Shown in pieces: positions 51,253 to 60,119 of a stretch of 64,000 bases of DNA (position 1 is its first letter; each line of letters begins with the position of its first letter). The stretch is from positions 3,782,001 through 3,846,000 of the forward strand of contig NZ_CP046564.1 of NCBI RefSeq assembly GCF_009818105.1, written 5' to 3'. The stretch is from Bacillus sp. N1-1. Its GTDB lineage: Bacteria; Bacillota; Bacilli; Bacillales; Guptibacillaceae. A program made the translations under genes and the position numbers. The notes under the pieces were generated by a model. The model made no database searches. It saw only the letters and a program-made list of their open reading frames with translations, and had not been told where the DNA came from.

Positions 51253-53412
51253 CTACACTTCAGCTTTTTCAGGTTCAAACACCCTGTTAATCACTTTCTT
51301 GGCTGCATAGCCATCATCAAGATGGCAATATTTATCGTAAAAAGCATTAAATTTACTTTCGTACTCGATCTCAATTCTTTCAAGATTTTCAATAGCATCG
51401 AGGACACCTTCGGATGTTTTCAACAGTGGTCCAGGTGCTTCATTTTCAAAATCCATATAAAATCCGCGAAGCGAATCGCGATATTTTTCGATGTCATAAG
51501 TGAAAAAAAGAATAGGACGACGCAGGTTTGCGTAATCAAAGAAAACGGATGAGTAATCGGTAATTAACACATCTGACAGCAAATACAGTTCAGCAATATC
51601 GCCATAGTCAGAGAGGTTATAAACAAAATCGCTCATACCTGTGGTATCGATGTGCTCAGCAACTAGATAGTGCATTCGTAGAGCAATCACATACTGATCT
51701 CCAAGGCGCTCCTGCATTTCCTTTAGATCTAGCTTTAAATCAAATTTATACTGCCCTTTCCCATGAAACTCATCATCACGCCACGTTGGCGCATACAGGA
51801 TGACCTTCTTATCTGCCGGGATATCGAGCTTCGCCTTAATTTCCTGCTGTCGGCCTTTCTTTTCTTCATCTGGAAGGTAGAGAATATCATTTCTCGGATA
51901 ACCAACATCAAGCACTTCTTTTCCAAACTTAAACGCTCTTCTAAAGATTTGTGTAGAATAATCATTTGGTGAAACAAGATAGTCCCATTTTTGGGCTTCA
52001 TTATAAAAATTTCGCTTGTATTTTTCTGTTGTTGTACCCGGCATACGGACTTCTTTCATATCAGCCGCAAGCTTCTTAAGTGGCGTACCGTGCCACGTTT
52101 GCAAGTACACCGTTTCAGGACGTTTAATAGCAAAATTCGGCATTCTGGCGTTCGATACCCAGTATTTCGCCGTTGCCAGGTGATAATAATAAGCTGGACT
52201 TAATCGACGAACCTGCTTCGGATTACCGGGAATGTCCTTTTTCTGTTTATCATAAACCCACAAGTAATCGTATTTCTGGTTACTTTTCAACAGCTCTTCA
52301 TAAATATACCGTGGACTATCTGAGTAGCCTTTGCCGCCAAAACTTTCAAGCAACACTTTTCGTTCTTTCATTGGCATTTTCACAAGAACAGTTCGGTATA
52401 GCTGGCGCATGAGTAAATGTTTCTTTCTTAGCGCCCTTCGCCACTGTCTTAAGCGAACGCGAAACTTCATTGACTTCAGAACCGCTTCTTTTTTACCTTT
52501 TTGCAGAAGGCGATGTTCTCTTCGTTCAACTAAATTTCTTCGCTTAATCCTTCCAGGAGCTACGAGGGCAAGACAGTTTTTTAAAGCAGTAAAATGATCA
52601 AACAAAACGGATGGTTCTTTCGTCGCTTTATTTGTAATACTTTTTGAGTAATAGTTCAACAAAAGCAAGTCCAAATAACGGCTAATGCTTTTCGTTTCGC
52701 CATAAGATAGCTTCATCTTGTGATAAATATAAAATAAGTCAGGTAGCTTCTCCTCAACCGAATGCAACATTAAAGTTGGATGGTCAATTGGATCGTAACA
52801 TTCCCCTTTTAAATAAGTCGGAACTCCTGAAATCATCGGAATCTCTTCCGAATTGACAATCGCAGGTATGGAGAATGATAAATCCGTGTAAAACGTCGCT
52901 TCTTCATCGAAACGAAGCTGATGCCATTCAACAAAGTCTTTTCGAATTAAGAAATTCGTCGCACTTCTGCGGCGAAGAGCTTTAATCTTTCTACCGCCTC
53001 TTAATCTCCGTAAGTGGTAAGAATCTTCTCCAATTTCTGTAGGAATGTCAATTTTACCAGCTTTAAAAATAGACGCGCCAATAAGAGGGTCTTCTCCAAC
53101 ATTGCTTAGAAGAAGTTCCAGTGTATATGGGGCCAGGTAATCGTCACCGTCCATAAAATAGATGAACTCATTTGAAGCATGGTCAATTCCCATATTACGC
53201 GTTTTTGAGACACCAACATTTGTGTCTAAATGATAGCAACTCATTCTTGGGTCATGATAACGCTCGATGATTTCTTTACTACGATCAGTTGAAGCGTCAT
53301 TGATCAGGATAATCTCAAAATCCTGATAAGACTGCTGAAGCAAAGAATCAAGGCATTTTTGAATATAATCTTCTTTATTATAAACGGTTACTATTACACT
53401 AATTTGTCCCAT
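51253..53412 (-). CDS. Bifunctional glycosyltransferase GT2 / glycerophosphotransferase TagF
   Basis: A 719-residue fusion. Residues ~1-230 are a GT-A family 2 transferase (ISVIVTVYNKEDYIQKCLDS, LINDASTDRS, YFMDGDDYLAP with the metal-binding DGDD). Residues ~350-710 are a complete TagF-type Glyphos_transf domain (VLLESFGGKGYSD, LQTWHGTPLKKLAAD, VILYAPTWRDDEF, LRMHYLVAEH, LITDYSSVFFDYA). It probably both glycosylates and polymerises poly(glycerol phosphate). Start at 53412 (MGQISVIV) has AGGGA at good distance; a GTG five codons upstream is not supported. It follows tagD by about 47 bases. Domain order as in some staphylococcal and Bacillus TarF/TagF-like fusions. Confidence 0.9.
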   Translation of the reverse strand: MGQISVIVTVYNKEDYIQKCLDSLLQQSYQDFEIILINDASTDRSKEIIERYHDPRMSCYHLDTNVGVSKTRNMGIDHASNEFIYFMDGDDYLAPYTLELLLSNVGEDPLIGASIFKAGKIDIPTEIGEDSYHLRRLRGGRKIKALRRRSATNFLIRKDFVEWHQLRFDEEATFYTDLSFSIPAIVNSEEIPMISGVPTYLKGECYDPIDHPTLMLHSVEEKLPDLFYIYHKMKLSYGETKSISRYLDLLLLNYYSKSITNKATKEPSVLFDHFTALKNCLALVAPGRIKRRNLVERREHRLLQKGKKEAVLKSMKFRVRLRQWRRALRKKHLLMRQLYRTVLVKMPMKERKVLLESFGGKGYSDSPRYIYEELLKSNQKYDYLWVYDKQKKDIPGNPKQVRRLSPAYYYHLATAKYWVSNARMPNFAIKRPETVYLQTWHGTPLKKLAADMKEVRMPGTTTEKYKRNFYNEAQKWDYLVSPNDYSTQIFRRAFKFGKEVLDVGYPRNDILYLPDEEKKGRQQEIKAKLDIPADKKVILYAPTWRDDEFHGKGQYKFDLKLDLKEMQERLGDQYVIALRMHYLVAEHIDTTGMSDFVYNLSDYGDIAELYLLSDVLITDYSSVFFDYANLRRPILFFTYDIEKYRDSLRGFYMDFENEAPGPLLKTSEGVLDAIENLERIEIEYESKFNAFYDKYCHLDDGYAAKKVINRVFEPEKAEV

Positions 53413-53459
53413 CACAATCCCTAGCACCCCAACTATTTATTCTCAAATTCTATTACTGC

Positions 53460-53855
53460 TTAGCCGTTAGATACAAGTAACTCTTTCTTGATTTTCGTTG
53501 TTGAAATTCCTGCCGTACGAGGAAGATAAACAACTTCACAATGATCTTTCAAGAAGTCGAACTTCCCTTCCCAATCATCGCCCATGACGAAAATATCAAC
53601 ATCATTGTTTTTCACATCATCTACTTTTTGTTCCCAATGTTCTTCTGGAATGACTTCATCCACGTAGCGAATCGCTTCTAGAATCATTTTGCGATTTTCA
53701 TAGCTATGATACGCTTTTTTATTTTTGATTTCGTTAAATTCATCAGTTGAGATGGCTACTATAAGATAGTCGCCAAGATCCTTTGCTCTCTTTAATAAAT
53801 TAATATGTCCCCAATGCAATAAATCAAACGTACCGTAAGTCAAAACCTTCTTCAT
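53460..53855 (-). CDS. tagD: Glycerol-3-phosphate cytidylyltransferase
   Basis: A 131-residue cytidylyltransferase that makes CDP-glycerol from CTP and glycerol 3-phosphate, the activated donor for the two polymerases of this cluster. The nucleotide-binding HxGH is in LLHWGHINLL, the second site RTAGISTTKIK is the RTxGISTT motif, and YENRKMILEAIRYVD is typical. Length fits TagD (129). GGAGGGGTCGAA precedes the ATG. Confidence 0.95.
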   Translation of the reverse strand: MKKVLTYGTFDLLHWGHINLLKRAKDLGDYLIVAISTDEFNEIKNKKAYHSYENRKMILEAIRYVDEVIPEEHWEQKVDDVKNNDVDIFVMGDDWEGKFDFLKDHCEVVYLPRTAGISTTKIKKELLVSNG

Positions 53856-53986
53856 TTCGACCCCTCCAGTTATTAGTGTTTAATAGTTTTTTCAACGAGA
53901 CACGAATTAACATACAATTTACAATCTTTAATAACACTTAACATCACACGTGCTTAATTTGTTTTATAATAGATTTGTACCCAAGT

Positions 53987-54760
53987 CTATCCTTTATCAA
54001 ATGAGCGTGATGTAATAATGACGCGCAGGCCTGTCTTTATCACAAGCATGGCGAGGAAAAAGGATATATAGTAAAGTAGAAACTCTGCGCCTGTTACCTG
54101 TTCAATCAAAACAATGAACACAGCTGTAACATAGAAGCCCGGTAGGCCAAGCAGAACAGCTACAATATCAAAAAATAATGAACCATCTCGAATCGAATTT
54201 ACAGGATCCTGAGTGGTCGATTGTGACATCGTTAGCTTCGTTAATTGATAAGCAATTGGAACGAGTAAAGCCATGATAATCGCTACGAATGTTACATAGA
54301 CAATGGTCATTTCAAGCAGATTCACATCAAGCATTCCTGCTTGTCTTAAGACTGTTAAAACCATTGACAAAAAGACTGGCAATGCTGCAGCTTGTATAAT
54401 AATGTCGATATAATATCCTTTAGATGACGTTTGCTTCGTAATTCTAGCAACTTCACCATCGACACAATCAAATAAATAACCAATGTTATAGAACAGCGCA
54501 GCAAGAACAATCGATAGCGGTGTAGCAATCATTAGCGATAAGCCTGAGATAATCATAAAGAATGCACTCATCCAGCTTACCGTATTTGGTTTTATACGCA
54601 TTTTAATAAACAAAATGGTAATATAAATCGACATTCGCCGCAGTACATACCATGACCATAAATCTTCTTTATAACTTAAAGTTTGAGATTGCTTTCGATA
54701 AGAAAGAATCGTCTCATTATCAAGAAATGTGGTCGGTAGTAATTCTTGCCCATTTTTCAT
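53987..54760 (-). CDS. CDP-alcohol phosphatidyltransferase family protein with altered active site
   Basis: A 257-residue integral membrane protein with about six helices. The family motif DxxDGxxAR(x8)GxxxDxxxD is present as DCVDGEVARITKQ...GYYIDIIIQ. The fourth Asp, the proposed catalytic base, is Gln here, so activity or chemistry may differ. Members transfer a phosphoalcohol from a CDP-linked donor to an acceptor. The N-terminal ~60 residues are soluble. The gene overlaps the upstream GT2 gene by 41 bases and precedes tagD, so it belongs to the surface-polymer cluster; a role in making a lipid or inositol-phosphate-like acceptor is only a guess. Confidence 0.85.
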   Translation of the reverse strand: MKNGQELLPTTFLDNETILSYRKQSQTLSYKEDLWSWYVLRRMSIYITILFIKMRIKPNTVSWMSAFFMIISGLSLMIATPLSIVLAALFYNIGYLFDCVDGEVARITKQTSSKGYYIDIIIQAAALPVFLSMVLTVLRQAGMLDVNLLEMTIVYVTFVAIIMALLVPIAYQLTKLTMSQSTTQDPVNSIRDGSLFFDIVAVLLGLPGFYVTAVFIVLIEQVTGAEFLLYYISFFLAMLVIKTGLRVIITSRSFDKG

Positions 54761-55775
54761 GACCGGTCTTCACCTTCCAGTATTGTTTGCTAAAGTATCC
54801 GCCTACTAGCCCAAGTCCTCTGGAAAAGTGGAGCAGAAAGAACTGCATCACTGTTGGGAAGTATGCGCGGAAACCATGTTGTTTGATAACGCCTAGTGAA
54901 GAAACTCCGATCATCATCAGATAAATAGCAACCAGCGATAGTAAGCCTATTAGAAAAGCATCATTAAATAATGCTCCGACTCCAAGACCTGTCCCAGTAA
55001 GAAATGCCATTAAGGGAGCAAGCTGACGAAATCTCATCACACCTTTTGTACTTCTAGAAGCAATAATACCCCATTTTCCATCAGCGTAAGACTTTTGTAC
55101 AAATGTTTTCACACTATCTCTAGCAAAATAAGTGGAAGCAATATCGCTTGACAAATAAAACTTTCCGCCTCGATTTCTAACCCTCGCATGAAATTCTATA
55201 TCTTCACTTCTTCTTAAGTTTTCGTTGAACAATCCGGCTTTTTGGAATACTTCACGCTTGTAAGCACCGTAAGGAACAGTATCTACAAGTCCTTCCCATT
55301 TACTGGAGCTTTTTGTAATGCGGAACATTGAGTTCCCAACTCCCATTGGGTGTGAGTAAACATACGCATTAATTGTTCCCCAAAACCCTTTTCCTTCTGT
55401 TCGAATAACGCCTCCGACGCAGTCCATATTAGGCTTGCGTTGAATTAAGTCATAGTAACCTTTTAAGAACCCTTTAGGGATCATCGTATGACCGTCTACT
55501 CTCAAAATGTACTTCCCTTTTGCATTCTGAATAGCAAGATTCCATCCCGTAGGTAACGTTTCTTTTGGGTTTTCAAATAATCGAATTCTTCCCGGATTCT
55601 TCATACTGACATCTTCTATAATATCTTTCGTTCGATCGGACGACATTCCATCAACTACTAGAATTTCATATGAATGCTGAGGAAACTCCTGTTGCAAGAC
55701 ACCTTCAAGCAACTTTCGTATATACCTCTCTTCATTCTTCACGACGAGAAGCACGGAAAAGAACAATTCTTTCAT
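54720..55775 (-). CDS. Family 2 glycosyltransferase with C-terminal membrane helices (ExoA-like)
   Basis: A 351-residue GT-A glycosyltransferase. SVLLVVKNEERYI starts the nucleotide-sugar fold, ILVVDGMSSDRT and YILRVDGHTMIP (metal-binding DxD-like RVDGH) follow, and RRSEDIEFHARVR is the acceptor/ED motif. The C-terminal ~100 residues contain two or three helices (LIGLLSLVAIYLMMIGVSSL). It resembles ExoA/succinoglycan-type transferases and probably adds a sugar on the inner membrane face during surface polymer assembly. It is the first gene of the minus-strand cluster; AAGGGATGA lies about nine bases ahead of the ATG. Confidence 0.9.
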   Translation of the reverse strand: MKELFFSVLLVVKNEERYIRKLLEGVLQQEFPQHSYEILVVDGMSSDRTKDIIEDVSMKNPGRIRLFENPKETLPTGWNLAIQNAKGKYILRVDGHTMIPKGFLKGYYDLIQRKPNMDCVGGVIRTEGKGFWGTINAYVYSHPMGVGNSMFRITKSSSKWEGLVDTVPYGAYKREVFQKAGLFNENLRRSEDIEFHARVRNRGGKFYLSSDIASTYFARDSVKTFVQKSYADGKWGIIASRSTKGVMRFRQLAPLMAFLTGTGLGVGALFNDAFLIGLLSLVAIYLMMIGVSSLGVIKQHGFRAYFPTVMQFFLLHFSRGLGLVGGYFSKQYWKVKTGHEKWARITTDHIS

Positions 55776-56609
55776 TTCTTTTCATCCCTTCACAACTTCG
55801 CCTTATCTCTTTTTTCTCTCTATGAGACTATTTTTTCAATAAATCTTTTCAATCTAATACTTAAGTATACATGAATTCGATTGAATAATCATTGTAAAAA
55901 TAAGGGAAAAGCAGTTTATTTTCTTTCAATTGTGTGAACAACCTCCGTTAGATTCTTCACGTTCTCACGTCAAAAAAGCTAAGACTGACTGATCGTGGAT
56001 TAATGAGAAAACTAGGTTCATTACGTTAAAACGATGTTGTCGCTATAACTTCATCGCAACATATGACACCCTTCGTCACATCTAGGTAAATTGTGGCCCT
56101 CAATTCGCTTGTAATAAATGCCTGTTTAGTGAATGCGATCGCGCTTATAGACAAACATAAAAGCCAACGCATACTTTTAAACTGAAATGGGAATAGGGTA
56201 ATTTAGAATGACAAATTCAATCGTTTAGCTGGGCTGCTCGCTAAACAACTGTCCTTGATTCTTTAATCTACCTAATTAATAACGTACGAACATAGTTATC
56301 GTTCATTACCCTTCTTGTATGAAATAAAACAATACAAAGGTATTAACGAGGTTTTTCAGGAAAATAATACGGTATTTAGTGTGTTTCATCTTAACATTTC
56401 AAAATTGTGAAGGATACCGACTATTGTTGTCGAAAATTCTGTTGGAGAGGGGTTCTCTTATAAAAGAATGAGTCCCAAGCCCCTAAGTACGTAGTACTAC
56501 CTGCATTTTGCTACGATGTGAAAAAACAGGAAAAAAGTCGGGAAATATGTTAATATTAGTAAGCACTTATTTGGATTTTGAAATCAATTAGTTATTGGGA
56601 GGATTCAAC
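55776..56609. other. Long AT-rich intergenic region without a visible gene
   Basis: About 830 bases separate the GT2 gene (minus) from galU (plus). No ORF with a ribosome binding site or protein-like sequence was found on either strand. Near 56487 the sequence AAGTACGTAGTACTAC contains a short dyad. The segment should hold two divergent promoters, but I could not place either with confidence. Confidence 0.5.
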
Positions 56610-57500
56610 ATGAGAGTAAGGAAGGCTATTATACCTGCCGCTGGTCTTGGAACAAGGTTCTTACCGGCAACTAAGGCGCAGCCAAAAGAAATGCTACCAA
56701 TCGTGGACAAGCCAACGATTCAATATATTGTAGAAGAGGCTGTTGCCGCTGGAATTGAAGATATTATCATCGTTAGCGGTCGCGGAAAGCGCGCTATTGA
56801 AGACCATTTTGACAAATCCTATGAGCTTGAAGAAACGCTTATTAAGAAACAAAAAGAAGCGATGTTAAAAGAAGTTCAGCAAATATCTAATTTAGCTAAC
56901 ATTCACTATATCCGTCAAAAAGAACCAAAAGGTCTTGGACATGCGATTAACTGCGCAAGTCGTTTTATCGGTAATGAGCCTTTCGCAGTTCTCCTTGGAG
57001 ACGACATTGTCAAATCAGAGCAGCCATGTATTGGCCAGCTCATGGATAGCTACAACCGTTATCGTACTTCGATTGTAGGTGTTCAACAAGTAGCGGACGA
57101 AGCCGTATCAAAATACGGGATTATCGCTCCAAAAGGAGAACAAATCGACAACGGTATTATTCCAATTAAATCTCTTGTTGAGAAACCTTCCCTTGAAGAA
57201 GCACCGTCTAACTACGCGATTTTAGGACGTTACATCTTAACTCCTGAAATATTCTCCATCCTTGAAAACCTTCCTAAAGGTGCTGGTGGAGAAATTCAGC
57301 TTACGGACGCGATTAAAGTATTAAATGAACAGCAAGCAGTTTTTGCTCATGAATTCGAAGGTCACCGTTATGACGTTGGAGATAAATTCGGTTTCATTAA
57401 AGCAACCGTTGACTTTGCTTTAACTCGTCCAGATTTACAAAAAGATGTGATGGACTACCTGAAGCAAGTGGTTGATCAAGAATTATCAACCAAAAAATAA
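56610..57500 (+). CDS. galU: UTP-glucose-1-phosphate uridylyltransferase
   Basis: A 296-residue nucleotidyltransferase that makes UDP-glucose from UTP and glucose 1-phosphate, needed for teichoic acid glycosylation, glycolipid anchors and the Leloir cycle. The nucleotide site is [27 protein letters not shown] carries the metal Asp, and [12 protein letters not shown] is the family C-terminal block. The start at 56610 is set by GGGAGG seven bases upstream; the frame is open 5 codons further but starts with TTG there. In Bacillus the same gene is also called gtaB. It ends in a terminator shared with the convergent DUF4870 gene. Confidence 0.95.
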   Translation: MRVRKAIIPAAGLGTRFLPATKAQPKEMLPIVDKPTIQYIVEEAVAAGIEDIIIVSGRGKRAIEDHFDKSYELEETLIKKQKEAMLKEVQQISNLANIHYIRQKEPKGLGHAINCASRFIGNEPFAVLLGDDIVKSEQPCIGQLMDSYNRYRTSIVGVQQVADEAVSKYGIIAPKGEQIDNGIIPIKSLVEKPSLEEAPSNYAILGRYILTPEIFSILENLPKGAGGEIQLTDAIKVLNEQQAVFAHEFEGHRYDVGDKFGFIKATVDFALTRPDLQKDVMDYLKQVVDQELSTKK

Positions 57501-57537
57501 AGAAATCTTTTTGAGCCCTTTAAGCTCTGTTCCAATT

Positions 57538-57577
57538 AAAAGCCGCGATTCTCTCAATAAAAGAATCGCGGCTTTTT
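57538..57577. terminator. Bidirectional terminator between galU and DUF4870
   Basis: AAAAGCCGCGATTCT pairs with AGAATCGCGGCTTTT around a short loop, with T-runs in both directions. It serves the two convergent genes. Confidence 0.9.
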
Positions 57578-57955
57578 TCACTTCATTTTTGCTAACTGCT
57601 TTTCCGAAAAGTCGCCAGCGATAGGAAGCTTATAACGATTTCCCTGATAGGCTTTTACCATTAAAACAATCCAAACAATTAAGCTAAGAGGAGGTAAAAT
57701 CAGAACAGAAACGATCGTGCCGATGACAGGTACAACATTCAACACAAGACTTATAACGAAGAAAGCTCCGAACACAACAATTGATTGCATGGCGTGAAAG
57801 CGAACAAACTTGTTATCTTTTTCGATTAACAAAAAAATAATTCCAGTGACAAACCCTAACACATAGGTCAACAGTCCTGCGACGTTTTCCTCCAATCCGC
57901 TAGATGTTTTTCGTGGGGTTGGCGGCATTTTTTCTGGATTATTCCCTGCCTCCAC
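57578..57955 (-). CDS. DUF4870 family membrane protein
   Basis: A 125-residue protein with three to four helices. The family pattern is visible: NVAGLLTYVLGFVTGIIFLL, then KDNKFVRFHAMQSIV, and LILPPLSLIVWIVLMVKAYQGNRYKLP near the end. The start codon is GTG at 57955, with GGGAGG seven bases upstream. Function unknown. It is divergent from the LuxR-type regulator gene, and a strong palindrome lies between the two start codons. Confidence 0.87.
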   Translation of the reverse strand: MEAGNNPEKMPPTPRKTSSGLEENVAGLLTYVLGFVTGIIFLLIEKDNKFVRFHAMQSIVVFGAFFVISLVLNVVPVIGTIVSVLILPPLSLIVWIVLMVKAYQGNRYKLPIAGDFSEKQLAKMK

Positions 57956-58027
57956 AGCAATTCCTCCCTTATCTTGTAAATTCAGAATAGTGTATAAATT
58001 AATTTTATCAAAAGCAGGAATTTGGGG

Positions 58028-58049
58028 GTAGTATACGAAAGTATACTAC
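58028..58049. promoter_or_regulatory. Perfect dyad between DUF4870 and the LuxR-type regulator
   Basis: GTAGTATAC and GTATACTAC enclose GAAA. As DNA it is a 9-4-9 operator; as RNA it would form a stem with a GNRA tetraloop. There is no T-run, so it is not a terminator. Its place between divergent genes favours an operator, possibly for the LuxR-type protein itself. Confidence 0.55.
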
Positions 58050-58093
58050 TTAGACAAAATTCGAGTAATCTTTTATAGCGGAGTGTGATACGG

Positions 58094-60064
58094 ATGGTCC
58101 TTCCAGATAACCCCAATCATGATCAAAATCAGATGAAGGCTTTTCCATTTAATATTACGAGAGAAAAAGAATTAGCTAGCTTCTCTCGCTTACTAGACCA
58201 TAGTGGAAGTGGTATTCTTTCAGTCTATGGTCAACCAGGTACCGGGAAAAGCGAATTAATGACTCACTATCAAAAAGAAGCTAATGATCGTGGCGTCGTT
58301 TTTTATCTTGTTAATGCACAATATTCAAAAGCCGAGCCATCTGCTTTTCTTCAACTATTGCTTGACCAGATGGGTGCCTCCAACGTATACATTTCACCAC
58401 TTGAAGCCATTCATATGCACATCCAACATCTAGAGAAACAAGGAATTCGCTTTGTCATTGCGATTGATTCCTACGAACGATTTGAAAAATTAGATGAATG
58501 GTTTAGACAGTCCTTTCTTCCTTCGCTACCCTCTTCCAGCATACTCATTTTCTGCGGTCGTAAGCAGCTTAATGCATCTTGGAGAGCGTCAATCTGGTAT
58601 CCCTTCATCACATCAATTGAGTTAAGAGGATTTAGCATGGGGCAATTCGATTCTGTGTTCCAAACACTAGATCCGGAACTCATACAGCTAGCCTGGCAAT
58701 TTTCAAGCGGTAATCCTTATGCCTTATCGCTTTGCGTACAGAAATTAAATGAAACACAAGAATGGAATGAAAGAGATGAACAAAAAATTTATCGTACCGT
58801 TGTAAAGGAATGGCTCAGTGAACTTGAAGATGACCAGCTCCTTCCTTACATAGAAGTAGCATCAATCGGTCGCTACATTCAGCAGGAAAAACTTGAGGTA
58901 ATGCTTGATCGATCGATATCACGAAAAGATTTTGAAGCGCTCATCTCTCTTTCCTTTTTTGAAGAAACAGAAGCCGGCTGGCAGTTAAATACCCTTTTCC
59001 AACGCGCAATGCGAGATGACCTTAGAAGAAGGAAGCCCTCTTATTATCATCAGCTCTGGAAGCGCGCTTTGCTCTATTGTCGTTCCTTTTTTGACCATGA
59101 TCGAATAGCGGATTCTACGGAAATTAGTGAGTTTTTTTATTTGCTAGGTGAACCTATGATGCAAGCGTCGTTATTTGATCATGATACGTTATCAACTTAT
59201 ACAATGACTTCAGCAAATCAGGATGATTGGAATGAGATCCTTCCATATTTAGAAGAGAATACTCTTATCAGTGAAGACCTGCAGACTTCGTTTGTGGATG
59301 ATCAAACTGGACAGACGTTCACATACTTTATTCCTAAAAACCAAAACAAGCAGGTTTTTATGACGAAAGAAATGATCGAGTCTGTTGGAGTTCGCCACGT
59401 GAAGTTGCTTCGACAAAGAGATGGAATCGTCAGGGGAATTGCTTTTTTGCTCCCCATTCAGTCAAACACGCTTAGAAAATTGCAGAGCAGTCCTGTGACA
59501 AGAAGTTATTTCAAGAGGATCTCCCCCGCTGAAGAAAAGCGCATTCTTTCACAAGATTCGCCATCCGGCTGGGTGATTCGATACCTTGGCGTGAAAAATC
59601 CAAAACAGATGGAAGATCGAAAAGCACTCCTTTACCACCTTCTTCCTCTTGTGCTAACCGAAGGGATTCTTGTTGCTTCAACGCCCCTTCCTTTTTATCA
59701 AGATTTGTTAGAACAGTTTCGGTTTAATGAAATTCCAGAAGCTATGCATTTTGATTATGGCCCTGATCGAGCTTCTAAAACATATGAGCTTGATTTACGA
59801 AATGCTCGTCTCTCTCACTATCTTGAAACGTTCGCAAATGCTCTTGGTGTTAATCTATCTGAGACGCCGCAGCACCACTTTCAATTCACTACTCGTGAGC
59901 AGGAAGTTGTTTCACTTGTGATACAAGGATATTCTAATGCCAAACTTGCACAGACTCTTTCCTTAAGCGAAGTTACAATTAAAAAACATCTTAGCCGTAT
60001 TTATGAGAAAACCGGTGTTAAAAACCGGACTCAGCTTACGCGTGTGATGCTTGAAAGAAAATAG
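58094..60064 (+). CDS. LuxR-type regulator with N-terminal ATPase domain
   Basis: A 656-residue regulator. Walker A GQPGTGKSEL lies at about residues 46-55, followed by an AAA/STAND-like ATPase region (VIAIDSYERF as Walker B-like, LIFCGRKQL). The middle (~300-590) is unrecognised and could sense a ligand. The C-terminal ~60 residues form a LuxR/GerE helix-turn-helix: FTTREQEVVSLVIQGYSNAK and VTIKKHLSRIYEKTGV. The plan resembles MalT/LAL regulators but is shorter and lacks clear TPR repeats. ATG at 58094 is chosen; the GTG three codons earlier overlaps GGAG. The gene is divergent from DUF4870 and followed by a palindromic repeat. Target genes unknown. Confidence 0.85.
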   Translation: MVLPDNPNHDQNQMKAFPFNITREKELASFSRLLDHSGSGILSVYGQPGTGKSELMTHYQKEANDRGVVFYLVNAQYSKAEPSAFLQLLLDQMGASNVYISPLEAIHMHIQHLEKQGIRFVIAIDSYERFEKLDEWFRQSFLPSLPSSSILIFCGRKQLNASWRASIWYPFITSIELRGFSMGQFDSVFQTLDPELIQLAWQFSSGNPYALSLCVQKLNETQEWNERDEQKIYRTVVKEWLSELEDDQLLPYIEVASIGRYIQQEKLEVMLDRSISRKDFEALISLSFFEETEAGWQLNTLFQRAMRDDLRRRKPSYYHQLWKRALLYCRSFFDHDRIADSTEISEFFYLLGEPMMQASLFDHDTLSTYTMTSANQDDWNEILPYLEENTLISEDLQTSFVDDQTGQTFTYFIPKNQNKQVFMTKEMIESVGVRHVKLLRQRDGIVRGIAFLLPIQSNTLRKLQSSPVTRSYFKRISPAEEKRILSQDSPSGWVIRYLGVKNPKQMEDRKALLYHLLPLVLTEGILVASTPLPFYQDLLEQFRFNEIPEAMHFDYGPDRASKTYELDLRNARLSHYLETFANALGVNLSETPQHHFQFTTREQEVVSLVIQGYSNAKLAQTLSLSEVTIKKHLSRIYEKTGVKNRTQLTRVMLERK

Positions 60065-60068
60065 TGGC

Positions 60069-60096
60069 GGGGGGTCAGGTACGTACCTGACCCCCC
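60069..60096. repeat. Palindromic element, copy 8 (with C10 run)
   Basis: A perfect 28-base palindrome with arms GGGGGGTCAGGT and centre ACGT, starting five bases after the stop of the LuxR-type gene on the plus strand. The right arm runs into ten consecutive C residues (60091-60100). No companion hairpin. It is the only copy here that follows a plus-strand gene alone. Confidence 0.88.
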
Positions 60097-60119
60097 CCCC
60101 GCTTTAAAGAGGTGAACCT

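Noticed and set aside
51037..51552. 171-codon plus-strand ORF opposite the teichoic acid polymerases
   Set aside because: It is antisense to two well-supported genes, has no ribosome binding site, and its sequence is the shadow of the conserved polymerase frame.
1264..60096. CRISPR array or phage attachment sites made of the GGGGTCAGG palindromes
   Set aside because: Copies are dispersed over 59 kb without regular spacers, cas genes, integrase or tRNA targets; each follows a gene stop.
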